Numbered from the stretch's first letter, positions 51,441 through 61,060 are shown. The stretch: DNA of 64,000 bases from Wocania arenilitoris (GCF_021728535.1 NZ_JAKKDU010000019.1:1-64000), one strand, 5' to 3'. Translations and numbers: made by a program. The notes: a model not told the origin generated them from the letters alone.

Positions 51441-53603
51441 ATGATACACATTCATAAAAAAACATTACAAGATTTAGAATTCCATACGGTTTTACAGCAA
51501 GTTAGCGAACATTGTGTAACACCGTTAGGAAGCGATAGCATTCTTGAAATTTTACCATTTAATAAAAAAGAAGAATTACTAACAAGTTTGCAATTAACAA
51601 ATGAATATGTATCTTCTTTTTACAACGATAATCGTATTCCTAACCATGGTTTTGACACTATTTCTAAAGAAATAAAACTACTAAACATTGAAAACACTTA
51701 CCTAGAAGTGCATAGCCTAAAGAAAATTGTTTCAATATCACTAACCACAAACGAAATTGTTAATTACTTAAAAAAGTTTGAAGAATACTACCCTTCACTA
51801 AACGAATTTGCGTCGCATATTGAAGTAACAAAAGTTATTATAGAAAAAGTAGATGCTATTGTAGATCGTTTTGGTGATATAAAAGACAATGCTTCAACAT
51901 TACTTTTTGATTTACGACAAAGCATAAACAAAATAAAAGGTAAAATAAATGCGAGTTTCTCGTCTGCTTTAAACACCTACCACAATCTTGAGTATTTAGA
52001 TGATATCCGAGAATCTGTAGTCGAGAACAAACGTGTGTTAGCCGTAAAAGCGATGTACCGGCGTAAAGTTAAAGGCGCCATTATGGGCGGCAGCAAAACA
52101 GGCAGCATTGTTTATATCGAGCCCGAAACCACTTTACAACATTCGCGCGAACTCAATAATTTAGAATACGAAGAACACGAAGAAGTTATTAGAATTTTAA
52201 AAGAAGTTACTAATTATATTCGTCCGTTTTTACCATTGCTAGAACAATATCAAAACTTTTTAATTGATATGGATGTAATTTCCGCGAAAGCGAAATACGC
52301 CAAATCTATGAATGGAATTCTTCCTGAAATTTCTGAGGACCGAAGTATGTTTTTGAGAGATGCGTATCACCCACTGCTCTATTTAACCAATTTAGAAAAG
52401 AAAGAAACCACATTTCCGCAAACCATAAAACTAAAACAAGACAGCAGAATTATTGTCATTTCTGGTCCCAATGCCGGCGGTAAAAGTATTACGTTAAAAA
52501 CTGTTGGACTATTGCAAGTTATGCTACAAAGTGGCTTATTAATTCCTGTGCACGAGCGTAGTAAAGTATGTTTATTTGATAGAATTTTAAGTGATATTGG
52601 CGATAACCAATCTATTGAAAACCATTTAAGCACATATAGTTACCGCTTAAAGCAAATGAATTATTTTTTAAAAAAATGCAACAAAAACACGCTTTTTTTA
52701 ATTGACGAATTTGGAACAGGAAGCGATCCCGAACTTGGTGGTGCTCTAGCTGAAACCTTTTTAGAAGAATTTTACCATCGTGAAGCGTTTGGCATTATAA
52801 CAACCCATTATTCCAACTTAAAAATATTAGCAAACGAATTACCACATATGCTTAACGCCAACATGTTGTTTGACGAACGCACTTTAGACCCCCTTTTTAA
52901 ATTGGTTATAGGTCAAGCTGGAAGTAGTTTTACGTTTGAAGTGGCACAAAAAAATGGCATTCCATACAGCCTAATTAATCGTGCTAAAAAGAAAATTGAA
53001 CGCAGCAAAGTGCGTTTTGATGCAACCATAGCAAAACTTCAAAAAGAACGTTCAAAATTAGAAAAAACAGGACAATCGTTAAGACAAAACGAAAAGAAAA
53101 AGATTGAAGAAGCCGATAAACTAGAAGAAATTAATGCTAAAATTCAAAAAAAACTAGAAAACTATCAGGAGCTGTACGATAACAATCAACGGTTGATTTA
53201 TTTAGGACAAAAATTAAACGATTTAGCCGAAAAGTATTTTGAAAAAAAACAAAAGAGAGTGCTAATGGACGAACTCTTTAAACTTGTTCAAATAGAAAAT
53301 TCAAAACGTAAAAAAGTTTCCGCGAAAGCAAAAAAAATAATTAAAGCCAAAGAAATACAAGTAAAAAAAGAAGTCGAAAAAAAAGTAGCGGTAATAAGAA
53401 AAAAGAAAAAAGTAGCTAAACAAAAAGCTATAGAAGCACCTAAGCCAAAACCTGTTTTAAAAGTTGGTGATCGGGTAAGGATGGAAGATGGGCGTGCCAT
53501 TGGTAGTATTGACAAAATAGAAAAAAACAAAGCGGTTGTAAACTACGGTATATTTACTACTAGTATAAGCTTAGAGCAATTAGAATTGGTTGAAACTAAA
53601 TAA
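51441..53603 (+). CDS. MutS2-like ATPase lacking an Smr domain
   Basis: From ATG 51441 (MIHIHKKTLQDLEF) the product is 720 aa; a TTG at 51417 is the alternative. The lever and clamp helices precede the MutS ATPase, with Walker A SGPNAGGKS at about residue 340, DIGDNQSIENHLSTYSYRL, Walker B TLFLIDEFGTGSDP and the His switch ITTHYSNL. A long basic coiled coil follows, then a KOW-like end, KVGDRVRMEDGRAIGSIDKI. The usual C-terminal Smr nuclease domain of MutS2 is absent. MutS2 proteins suppress recombination or rescue collided ribosomes. Activity without Smr must rely on the ATPase and the KOW-like part. Confidence 0.9.
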   Translation: MIHIHKKTLQDLEFHTVLQQVSEHCVTPLGSDSILEILPFNKKEELLTSLQLTNEYVSSFYNDNRIPNHGFDTISKEIKLLNIENTYLEVHSLKKIVSISLTTNEIVNYLKKFEEYYPSLNEFASHIEVTKVIIEKVDAIVDRFGDIKDNASTLLFDLRQSINKIKGKINASFSSALNTYHNLEYLDDIRESVVENKRVLAVKAMYRRKVKGAIMGGSKTGSIVYIEPETTLQHSRELNNLEYEEHEEVIRILKEVTNYIRPFLPLLEQYQNFLIDMDVISAKAKYAKSMNGILPEISEDRSMFLRDAYHPLLYLTNLEKKETTFPQTIKLKQDSRIIVISGPNAGGKSITLKTVGLLQVMLQSGLLIPVHERSKVCLFDRILSDIGDNQSIENHLSTYSYRLKQMNYFLKKCNKNTLFLIDEFGTGSDPELGGALAETFLEEFYHREAFGIITTHYSNLKILANELPHMLNANMLFDERTLDPLFKLVIGQAGSSFTFEVAQKNGIPYSLINRAKKKIERSKVRFDATIAKLQKERSKLEKTGQSLRQNEKKKIEEADKLEEINAKIQKKLENYQELYDNNQRLIYLGQKLNDLAEKYFEKKQKRVLMDELFKLVQIENSKRKKVSAKAKKIIKAKEIQVKKEVEKKVAVIRKKKKVAKQKAIEAPKPKPVLKVGDRVRMEDGRAIGSIDKIEKNKAVVNYGIFTTSISLEQLELVETK

Positions 53604-53644
53604 AATGCAGACTTAAATTAGTTCTTAAATAACCTGTAAAGTGG

Positions 53645-53652
53645 TATCTTTG
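53645..53652 (+). promoter_or_regulatory. Putative -7 element TATCTTTG, possibly leaderless
   Basis: TATCTTTG is a perfect TAnnTTTG match, and the ATG at 53657 begins only 4 bp later. If this is the promoter, transcription starts at or near the start codon. Confidence 0.45.
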
Positions 53653-53656
53653 CAGT

Positions 53657-54076
53657 ATGAATTTTGCTATTCCTAGAGATAAAAAAGTAATCCTTTTTGA
53701 TGGTGTTTGCAACTTATGCAACTCAAGCGTGCAATATGTTATTAAACACGACAAACAAAATCAATTTATGTTCACTGCCTTGCAGAGTAATGCTGGGAAA
53801 GAGATCGTTGAAACTTATAATATTGATACAAAAAAAATAGATTCCATTTTACTTTATACTCCAGATAAAGGTATTGATTACAAAAGTACAGCGGCTTTAA
53901 AAATTGCTTCACAACTAGGTTTTCCTCAAAACTTAATGGGTATGTTTTTTGTTATTCCACCATTTATACGTAATTGGGTTTACGATTATATTGCCAAAAA
54001 CCGATACAAATGGTATGGTAAAAAAGATGCTTGTATGATTCCTACACCAGAATTGAAGAATAGGTTTTTAAGGTGA
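53657..54076 (+). CDS. DCC family thiol-disulfide oxidoreductase-like protein
   Basis: A 139-aa DUF393/DCC protein. The family's name-giving motif is seen as LFDGVCNLCNSSVQYVI (Asp-Cys-Cys, CxxC-like) at about residues 14-30. FTALQSNAGKEI, and YKSTAALKIASQLGFP, are also typical. The fold is predicted thioredoxin-like; function is not established. No signal peptide. It has its own -7 element and is downstream of the MutS2-like gene. Confidence 0.9.
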   Translation: MNFAIPRDKKVILFDGVCNLCNSSVQYVIKHDKQNQFMFTALQSNAGKEIVETYNIDTKKIDSILLYTPDKGIDYKSTAALKIASQLGFPQNLMGMFFVIPPFIRNWVYDYIAKNRYKWYGKKDACMIPTPELKNRFLR

Positions 54077-54325
54077 GCATATTTATAAATACAACTTTGT
54101 AAAAAGTTATTTACAAATTTGTTTAACGTCATGATATAAATCCTTAAAACAATGCATATTTGAGAGTAATTAGCATGATAAATTCAGAATATTAATACTA
54201 GCTGAGTAAGATATTAAAGTGTTTATAACACTTTAATAACTTATATAACAGGACAAGAAAAGCATTATTGATTATATAATTATTTTTCATAGTTTTGCTT
54301 GAACTTAACTTAAATAATTAAATTT

Positions 54326-55459
54326 ATGAAAAAAAAATACCTTTATTTAACTGCATTATTATTTTCTACAGTCACATTTTCTCAAAGTATTATTCTTATA
54401 GATGAGTTTGATGGTACTCAGGAATATTCAACTTCTGGAGAGTATATAACGAGTTCTACACAATATTTTGGAATGACAACTGAAACTTACGCTGATGTGG
54501 AGTTGATGGCTACAGACTTTCCTTTTTTTGGAGCAAGACAACTTTCTGCTTCACCTGCAACGATTACATACAATGATTTAGATATAACAGGAAAAACGAA
54601 TTTAACTTTTGCTATTGGAATTGCAGAAGACAAGGGTCCTGGTGCAACCGAAGATTGGGACGCTGATGATTCTATAGTAATTGAATATCGCCTGGACAAT
54701 GGTGCATGGACGACCTTGTTTTCTATAGCTGGGACTGGTACAGATACTGCTCCACAAATTAGTTCAAGTGACAGTAATAATGGAGTTCAGATCACCAACA
54801 ATGTTAATGAATTTGATTTCGGAATAACAACTACAACAGAAACAGAAATTGATATACGGTTTACTTTTACTGGATTATCTGATGCAGAAGAAGACATTGT
54901 ATTTGAATATCTTGCACTTGTTGATAATATAGATCTATTACCAGAGATTACAATTTCAGCTCCTACTACAAACTTCTCAAATGGTGTAGGCACCGTAGAT
55001 GTTACGTATACTGTAGCAGGTAATGCAGATAGTATTGATATAATTGTAAATGGAGGAACCCCTATTACAGGGAATAATGTTAACGGAGATACTGTATCAA
55101 TTCCAGTTTCAGATGACACAGCCTATGAAGTGGTCATTCTAGCCTATATAAATGGTCAAGAAGTTGGAGATAATGATGTTTATTTTGAAGTGGGCACGCC
55201 ACAATTGTCTGTCGCTAAGGATGAAATTGAAGGTTTTAGTGTTTATCCGAACCCTGTAAGCAACGGAGAATTCTTTATATCTACTAGAGAAAACTCAGTA
55301 AAAAATATAGGGCTATATGATGTAATGGGAAAAATGGTTTTAAGCAAGTCTATTAGAAATAAAGAATCAGTAGATATTTCTAATTTGAACTCTGGTCTAT
55401 ATATCTTAAAAGCAGAGGAGAATGGTAAAAAAGCTATAAGTAAACTTATAGTTAATTAG
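54326..55459 (+). CDS. Secreted protein with T9SS type A sorting domain, 377 aa
   Basis: A signal peptide (MKKKYLYLTALLFSTVTFSQ) sends it through Sec. The C-terminal 70 residues are a type A T9SS sorting domain: FSVYPNPVSNGEFFIS, then IGLYDVMGKMVLSKSI and ISNLNSGLYILKAEENGKKA ending in KLIVN. The middle is acidic and beta-rich, with an N-terminal half like a carbohydrate-binding or jelly-roll fold (LAFAIG-like segments, DNIDLLPEITISAP), then an Ig-like stretch from about residue 215. No catalytic motif is visible. It is probably a surface or secreted adhesin or binding protein. The 249 bp upstream (54077-54325) show no gene. Confidence 0.9.
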   Translation: MKKKYLYLTALLFSTVTFSQSIILIDEFDGTQEYSTSGEYITSSTQYFGMTTETYADVELMATDFPFFGARQLSASPATITYNDLDITGKTNLTFAIGIAEDKGPGATEDWDADDSIVIEYRLDNGAWTTLFSIAGTGTDTAPQISSSDSNNGVQITNNVNEFDFGITTTTETEIDIRFTFTGLSDAEEDIVFEYLALVDNIDLLPEITISAPTTNFSNGVGTVDVTYTVAGNADSIDIIVNGGTPITGNNVNGDTVSIPVSDDTAYEVVILAYINGQEVGDNDVYFEVGTPQLSVAKDEIEGFSVYPNPVSNGEFFISTRENSVKNIGLYDVMGKMVLSKSIRNKESVDISNLNSGLYILKAEENGKKAISKLIVN

Positions 55460-55476
55460 ATTTACACATTCAAATA

Positions 55477-55521
55477 AATTAAAAGAGGCTGTCTAAAAAG
55501 TAAATACAGCCTCTTTTAATT
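55477..55521. terminator. Strong terminator between convergent genes
   Basis: AATTAAAAGAGGCTGT at 55477-55492 pairs perfectly over 16 bp with its complement at 55506-55521 around a 13-nt loop. Flanking A/T runs let it work in both directions, for the T9SS cargo gene and the QEGLA gene. Confidence 0.85.
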
Positions 55522-55567
55522 TAATATTTAAATAAAATGGGGTATCGACAACAAACCTGAAAAAAAC

Positions 55568-56728
55568 CTACTTCAAACTCCTCAAAATAAAATCTACCGT
55601 TTTATTGGTGTTACTATTTTCAGCATAAGCATCAGTAATATGTTTTGAAGGAACAGCTAATTCTTTTTGTATTAAAGATTCTATCTCATTTACGTATTCT
55701 AGTGATACTTTACCTGTTAATAGCAGACTCATGTCTTTACCAGAATGGTAATAATCATAAACTTTTTTAAGTCCTGTTAAGTACAAATAATCTTTCGTAA
55801 ACCCGCCACCTCGATGCGCTCTAAGTGTAATATAAAAAGCTGTTTCTCTATCTAAATCATACTGATTATGCAACAGCCTAAAGGTTCTAGAAAACGGATA
55901 GCCTTTTGCTAAACTATCTACTGCAATTACACGATAAGCTAATTCTTTAAGTCGCGTTACCGTTAAATTATTACTCATATATTCTGAAAACACAGCTAAT
56001 CCTTCTTGGGTTTCTTCATTATTAGGAAACCCATGCGAAAATATCTTTAGCGGATGCAATAAACCATTCATGGTAGTAACCATATGCACCCCAATTTCAT
56101 GATTGGTTAAAATTGCAATTTCGTTTTCAGAGTAAATATGATTTGTATTTAAAACCAAAGTTTTAATATTATTTAAAACCATGGCAATGGCCGAAATCTT
56201 ATCGGAATAATCTATGTTATAACTAAAGTCGTATTTCTTTGAAAAATCTTTGAAAAATACTTCAGACGCTTTAGCGCTATATTTTGGTTGAAACTTCTCT
56301 AAAGTTCTGTTTTCGTCTTCAAAATGAAGAATGAATTTAGCATTTTCCACATCATTTTCTGTTGGCGTACCAAAACAATGCAGACTATTAAAGTAAAACT
56401 GTTTACCATTACCAATATTCTCGATACATTGAATTAAGCCCGAATAGGCATAAATAATATCTTCGTAAAGGTTTCTTATGGCTTCATCCTCAATACGCTC
56501 TAAAGGTTGTGTAAACAGCTCCCTATGAAGTTTAAATTTATCAAAATTGATATTAGGGTATTTAAAAATGGGGTCAGTAAGGTATTTAGAAGCAAAAAAA
56601 CGTGCTTTCTCCTCTTCAATATTTGTAGGATTTACATAGCTTAGCAATTCAATTTGCTTTACAAGTGCATCGATATTATTATCGATCTCTAAAAGTGCTT
56701 TTGAAGCCACAGAATCTTCAATCTTCAT
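55568..56728 (-). CDS. QEGLA-motif metallopeptidase-like protein (DUF1704)
   Basis: A 386-aa member of the family annotated as flavohemoglobin expression-modulating QEGLA motif protein (TIGR02421, DUF1704; tyrosine/MATCAP-like carboxypeptidase fold). The zinc motif is NHEIGVHMVTTMNG (HExxH) at about residues 210-223, and the name motif is TQEGLAVFSEYMS. Vertebrate relatives are tubulin carboxypeptidases, so peptidase action on a C-terminal aromatic or glutamate is plausible; the bacterial substrate is unknown. It lies 3 bp after the N-formylglutamate amidohydrolase-like gene and is the last gene of a five-gene unit. Confidence 0.9.
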   Translation of the reverse strand: MKIEDSVASKALLEIDNNIDALVKQIELLSYVNPTNIEEEKARFFASKYLTDPIFKYPNINFDKFKLHRELFTQPLERIEDEAIRNLYEDIIYAYSGLIQCIENIGNGKQFYFNSLHCFGTPTENDVENAKFILHFEDENRTLEKFQPKYSAKASEVFFKDFSKKYDFSYNIDYSDKISAIAMVLNNIKTLVLNTNHIYSENEIAILTNHEIGVHMVTTMNGLLHPLKIFSHGFPNNEETQEGLAVFSEYMSNNLTVTRLKELAYRVIAVDSLAKGYPFSRTFRLLHNQYDLDRETAFYITLRAHRGGGFTKDYLYLTGLKKVYDYYHSGKDMSLLLTGKVSLEYVNEIESLIQKELAVPSKHITDAYAENSNTNKTVDFILRSLK

Positions 56729-56731
56729 AAA

Positions 56732-57562
56732 CTATCTTTTAAATCTATTGTAAACAGCTTGCGCATGCTTTGGTATCCTAGTTTTTAGTTCTTCCTCAAC
56801 AGTTTTTACAACTTCTGGAAAGACAATCTGTTTGTATTCATCGCAATACACTTTTGCAATTTCGGTTGCCAAAACTAAGGTATTTTTAAAGTTCTGCGTA
56901 ATATATTTTAAAAAATATCCATTCCCTTGAAAAGTATCATTTATTAAAGCCGTTGATTCTATGCTATTAGGAAATTGAATTTCTGAAAGACTTTGTCTCC
57001 AATCTTCAATAACATCTCCAAATCGGTTATTATCCACATTGCTTGTGCCTAAATTCCATGTTGGCACTTCCCTATCCCAACGCTTCCAATTGTAACTATG
57101 CATATCGTAAACGGTGCAAAATCCGAATTTAGATTCTAAAACCGAAATCAAAGTATGCACCACTTTATAAAAATTGTTGTGCTTTCTAAGGCTTTTATCT
57201 GTCAAGGCTTCCGAAAGCGGTTGGCGCCATAATTGTTTTCCCCAAGCAGTAACAAAAACAGCATCTTCAGGTGATCGGTTTAAGTCGTACTCAAAACGCG
57301 AGTCGCATCCAGCAATAACAATAGGGTGTAATTGTATCATGTTTTTAGTTTCAGGGTCTTCTTCGTACCAACGATCGTATTCGGTATGCATACAATTCTC
57401 CCAAAGCTCTTTTCTAAATTGATGCCCGTTATGAATAGCAGCACAAGCATAAGGCACATACGCCTCTATTTTTATAGTAAATGAATAATCTGAAGATACC
57501 GCTTCAAAAGTTTCTTCTTTATTAATTTTACTAATTATGGCTTTTATTGAAAGTTTTTCCAT
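56732..57562 (-). CDS. N-formylglutamate amidohydrolase-like protein
   Basis: A 276-aa FGase-family zinc hydrolase. HNGHQFR and CDSRFEYDLNRSPEDAV provide the conserved His/Asp/Glu and the D-x-N-R region, and VYDMHSYNWKR holds the later metal-binding His. The typical enzyme frees glutamate from N-formylglutamate in histidine breakdown. No hut genes are nearby, so here another N-acyl or gamma-linked glutamate substrate is more likely. It is 3 bp from both neighbours (sulfurtransferase upstream, QEGLA gene downstream). Confidence 0.85.
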   Translation of the reverse strand: MEKLSIKAIISKINKEETFEAVSSDYSFTIKIEAYVPYACAAIHNGHQFRKELWENCMHTEYDRWYEEDPETKNMIQLHPIVIAGCDSRFEYDLNRSPEDAVFVTAWGKQLWRQPLSEALTDKSLRKHNNFYKVVHTLISVLESKFGFCTVYDMHSYNWKRWDREVPTWNLGTSNVDNNRFGDVIEDWRQSLSEIQFPNSIESTALINDTFQGNGYFLKYITQNFKNTLVLATEIAKVYCDEYKQIVFPEVVKTVEEELKTRIPKHAQAVYNRFKR

Positions 57563-57565
57563 GAC

Positions 57566-58390
57566 TTAAGCTTTAACTAAACTACCCCATTCTGTCCACG
57601 AACCATCATAAACGGCTATATTTTTATATCCAGAAATTTCTGCCCCTAAAGCTAAAACACAAGCTGTAATTCCAGAACCACAAGAAAAAATAACAGCATC
57701 ATCTTCACTAATCAGTTCTGAAAAAATGGTTTTTAATTTTTCTTTAGATTTTAATAAACCGGCGTTATTTAAAAGCGTTTTAAACGGGATATTCTTTGAA
57801 TTTGGAATTGTTCCACTTCGTAATCCTGCTCTAGGTTCTGGCTCTAAACAATTAAATCGAGCTGAGGAACGTGCATAAATAATACAATGTGTTTTGTTTT
57901 TTGATGCCTCAACCACATCTTTAAAAAACTGCATAAATTTTGGCTGAAGCTTTGCAACAAAATCACCTGCTTTACCTGAATAATTCTGCATGGGCTCAGT
58001 AGGATATTCTGCTTTTATCCAAGCTGGAAACCCTCCATTTAAAACCGCTACATTATTATACCCAAAAGCTTTAAATAGCCACCAAACACGAGGACTGGAA
58101 TAGATACCTTTATCGTCGTAAACCACAATAACACTATTGCTATTAATACCTAAATTTCTAGCTTCTTTTTGAAATTGTTGTGCTGAAGGAAATGCACTTG
58201 GAAACGGATTAGAAACATCGCTAAACTTCTGCTTTGTATCAAAAAATCTAGTATTCGGAATTTGCGAATAATTCACATCAAAAGTTTTTGCAATTGTTCC
58301 ATCTAAAATCACAAGATTTTTGGCATTCAAATTTTTATGAAGCCACTCAACGGAAACAATGGGTTGTGAAATTAAAATTTCAGAATTCAT
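57566..58390 (-). CDS. Tandem-rhodanese sulfurtransferase (TST/3-MST type)
   Basis: A 274-aa protein with two rhodanese domains. The N-terminal inactive domain includes VIVVYDDKGIYSSPRVWWLF. The C-terminal domain has the active-site Cys in SCGSGITACVLALG, the CGSG(V/I)TA loop typical of 3-mercaptopyruvate sulfurtransferase. ARSSARFNCLEPEPRAGLRS is the usual segment before it. It transfers sulfane sulfur to thiols or cyanide. The gene lies between the GshB-like ATP-grasp gene (26 bp) and the FGase-like gene (3 bp), which hints at thiol chemistry in this operon. Confidence 0.92.
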   Translation of the reverse strand: MNSEILISQPIVSVEWLHKNLNAKNLVILDGTIAKTFDVNYSQIPNTRFFDTKQKFSDVSNPFPSAFPSAQQFQKEARNLGINSNSVIVVYDDKGIYSSPRVWWLFKAFGYNNVAVLNGGFPAWIKAEYPTEPMQNYSGKAGDFVAKLQPKFMQFFKDVVEASKNKTHCIIYARSSARFNCLEPEPRAGLRSGTIPNSKNIPFKTLLNNAGLLKSKEKLKTIFSELISEDDAVIFSCGSGITACVLALGAEISGYKNIAVYDGSWTEWGSLVKA

Positions 58391-58416
58391 TAAAAAGAAT
58401 TAACGAGTTACCCAAA

Positions 58417-59454
58417 TTAAGCATCTTGTACAGCTTTACGCAATCTTGTACGCCTATCAAAAGCTTGAAGTTTATCAACAACCTTCATCTCTAAAAAGTC
58501 TACCACCTTTTCTTCAACTTTAGTTTTTAACTTATAAACTTTATTAATGTATGTAATTCCTCCAGGAGACATCACATTTACCTCAACTAATTTACCACCA
58601 ATAACATCAATACCCACAAAATACAATCCATCGTTCACTAGTTTAGGACCTATTTGCTTACATAATGCTTTTTCTGCTTTTGTTAGAGTATGTCTTTGTA
58701 CACTTCCGCCAGCAGAAACATTAGAGCGATGATCTTCTTTTCCTGGAACACGTTTCATGGCTCCAACAGGTTCACCATTTAGCAATAAAATACGAACATC
58801 ACCTTCATCTGCACCTTCAATATAATCTTGAAGAATTACATAATTTGATGATCCGTCGCCACTTGTTATATAAAAATCTAACAAAGAATTAATATTACTC
58901 ATCGCAGATTTTTCAATAAGAATAACTCCAGAACCACCATACCCATTAAGTGGTTTTAAAATCATTTTATCTGCTTTAGATTCTTTAATTTGTTTAATTA
59001 AATAATTTTTGCTTTTTGATACGTGAGTTGCTGGTATAATGTTACTATGCGCATCACCAAAAGCGGCGGTGTATAATTTATTATTAGCTTCTCGCATACC
59101 TTGAAGCGAATTCATTATAAAAACATCGTCTTTAACCGAATCTAAAAAATTTAGCATAATAGGATCTAACGGCGGATTTGCTCTAAAAAAAATAACATCA
59201 AATCCAGCAAGTGGTAACATTTCCTCTCGTAAATCGGCTTTATTATAAAACGATTTTAATGAAGAAGGTGTTTTCTCCATTCTATTTATAACAGTGCAAT
59301 TAGCAGTTGTTACGCTATTTCTAATAGTTAAATTAGCTGGTGTACACATGGCAACACCATGTTTACGTTTTACACATTCTTTAATCAATGCTAATGAAGT
59401 ATCATTATCTGCATCAATTTTATCCCAAGGATACATTATAAAACATATATTCAT
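58417..59454 (-). CDS. Glutathione synthetase (GshB)-like ATP-grasp ligase
   Basis: A 345-aa ATP-grasp enzyme aligned by eye with E. coli GshB: FFRANPPLDPIMLNFLDSV near residue 90, NSLQGMREANNKLYTAAF, the ATP loop LKPLNGYGGSGVILIEKS at about 162-179, GDVRILLLNGEPVGAMKRVP, and the Mg ligands GIDVIGGKLVEVNVMSPGGI. GshB joins gamma-glutamylcysteine and glycine. No gshA gene lies in this window, so the substrate may be a different gamma-glutamyl or peptide compound. It begins 36 bp after the symporter gene and leads into the sulfurtransferase. Confidence 0.88.
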   Translation of the reverse strand: MNICFIMYPWDKIDADNDTSLALIKECVKRKHGVAMCTPANLTIRNSVTTANCTVINRMEKTPSSLKSFYNKADLREEMLPLAGFDVIFFRANPPLDPIMLNFLDSVKDDVFIMNSLQGMREANNKLYTAAFGDAHSNIIPATHVSKSKNYLIKQIKESKADKMILKPLNGYGGSGVILIEKSAMSNINSLLDFYITSGDGSSNYVILQDYIEGADEGDVRILLLNGEPVGAMKRVPGKEDHRSNVSAGGSVQRHTLTKAEKALCKQIGPKLVNDGLYFVGIDVIGGKLVEVNVMSPGGITYINKVYKLKTKVEEKVVDFLEMKVVDKLQAFDRRTRLRKAVQDA

Positions 59455-59490
59455 TTTAACTTTTTTTAATTGTAGTTAAATTTAAAAATT

Positions 59491-60816
59491 TTATTTCACT
59501 TCATCGTAATGATCGTCCCATTCTTTAGGCTGCGGATCATGCAATTTACCTAAAGATTTAGCAACTATCATTGAAACCGTGGCATCACCCGTAACATTTA
59601 CAACGGTTCTACACATGTCTAAAGGTCTGTCTACAGCAAAAATAAGGGCTATGCCTATAGGCAATAACTCTGCCGGAAAGCCAATAGATTCTAATACAAT
59701 AACAAGCATTACAATACCTGCGCTTGGTACAGCTGCGCTTCCTATAGAGGCTAAAACTGCTGTAAAAATAATAACTAGTTGATTGGTAAATGTTAGTCCT
59801 TCTGGCCAAATAACCTGCATAATAAATACTGCAGCAATGCCTTGATACAAACTAGTACCATCCATATTTACCGTAGCACCAACAGGCAATACAAAACCAG
59901 AAACTTCTTTATCTACACCTATGTGCTCTTCAACACGTTCCATAGTAACCGGCAATGTTGCAGCACTACTACTAGTTGAAAATGCTAATAGTTGTGCTGG
60001 ACTAATTTGCTTTAAAAACCACATTGGCGATTTTTTTGTATAAACAGTTACTAACATAAGATAGAAGCCAATTAGTAAAATTAAACCACCAACAACACAA
60101 AATGCATATAATAATAGTTTTACTAATATTTCGGTATCATCAAAAGCTATAATAACATTAGCTAATAAAGCAAATACAGCATAAGGCGCAAACAGCATTA
60201 TTAAATCTACCATTTTCATGACGACTTCGTTTAGTGAATCGAAAAACTTAACCAAAGGTTTTGCCTTTTTTTTGCCAATTAATAATAAACAAATACCAAC
60301 AAGTATAGAAAAGAAAATAATCTGTAACATTGATGCTTCGGCAAAGGCCTTAAAAATATTACTTGGAAATATATCAACTAATGCTTGTAATGGTCCAGTA
60401 TCTTTTTGTGCCGCTGCCTTAGCTAACTTATCGGTAACACCTATATCATTTGCATATTTTATCTTAATTTTTTCAATAGTATCTTGAGGCATACCCTTAC
60501 CTGGTTTAACCAGATTTACAATACCTAATCCAATAATTACAGCAACCAATGTTGTACCTAAATAAATTAAAATGGTACGTAAACCCATTGATTTTATTTT
60601 AGAAATATCTTTTAAGTCTGAAATTCCTTTAATTAAAGATGCCAATATTAATGGTACAGCAATAAGCTTTAAAAGATTAATAAATATGGTACCAAAAGGG
60701 GCAATCCAATCGGTAACAAAGCCTTTACCTCCATTAATAGTATTCATGATGAAACCAAAAATGATTCCCAAAACCATTCCTATTATAATTTTCCAGTGTA
60801 GTGCTAGTTTTTTCAT
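59491..60816 (-). CDS. Dicarboxylate/amino acid:cation symporter (DAACS)
   Basis: A 441-aa elevator-type transporter related to GltP/GltT/GltPh with eight membrane helices and two re-entrant loops. The HP1 serine-rich tip is SSSAATLPVTMERVEEHIGV, TM7 has the sodium site NMDGTSLYQG (NMDGT), and the HP2/TM8 region follows with DRPLDMCRTVVNVTGDATVS, including the substrate-binding Asp/Arg/Asn. It imports glutamate, aspartate or C4-dicarboxylates with Na+ or H+. It lies 36 bp upstream of the GshB-like gene on the same strand and probably feeds that operon with glutamate. Confidence 0.95.
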   Translation of the reverse strand: MKKLALHWKIIIGMVLGIIFGFIMNTINGGKGFVTDWIAPFGTIFINLLKLIAVPLILASLIKGISDLKDISKIKSMGLRTILIYLGTTLVAVIIGLGIVNLVKPGKGMPQDTIEKIKIKYANDIGVTDKLAKAAAQKDTGPLQALVDIFPSNIFKAFAEASMLQIIFFSILVGICLLLIGKKKAKPLVKFFDSLNEVVMKMVDLIMLFAPYAVFALLANVIIAFDDTEILVKLLLYAFCVVGGLILLIGFYLMLVTVYTKKSPMWFLKQISPAQLLAFSTSSSAATLPVTMERVEEHIGVDKEVSGFVLPVGATVNMDGTSLYQGIAAVFIMQVIWPEGLTFTNQLVIIFTAVLASIGSAAVPSAGIVMLVIVLESIGFPAELLPIGIALIFAVDRPLDMCRTVVNVTGDATVSMIVAKSLGKLHDPQPKEWDDHYDEVK

Positions 60817-61060
60817 AAAATATTTTTAGTTCTAAATTGTGAATTACAATATAAGTAATTTAAACTTTTTATTTATTGAATTACATAAATAGGTTTTGCA
60901 TTGGTAAAGAAACAAATTCTTGCAGATAATCTAGCCACGATTGATACAGCACTCTTTTTTGTGTCAAACAATTGTTTACTTAATGAAAAAAATAAATTAA
61001 TAATATTTATAACTTGTTTTAGTAAGATACTGAAACAAGTTTAGCACAAAAAAGATATAA

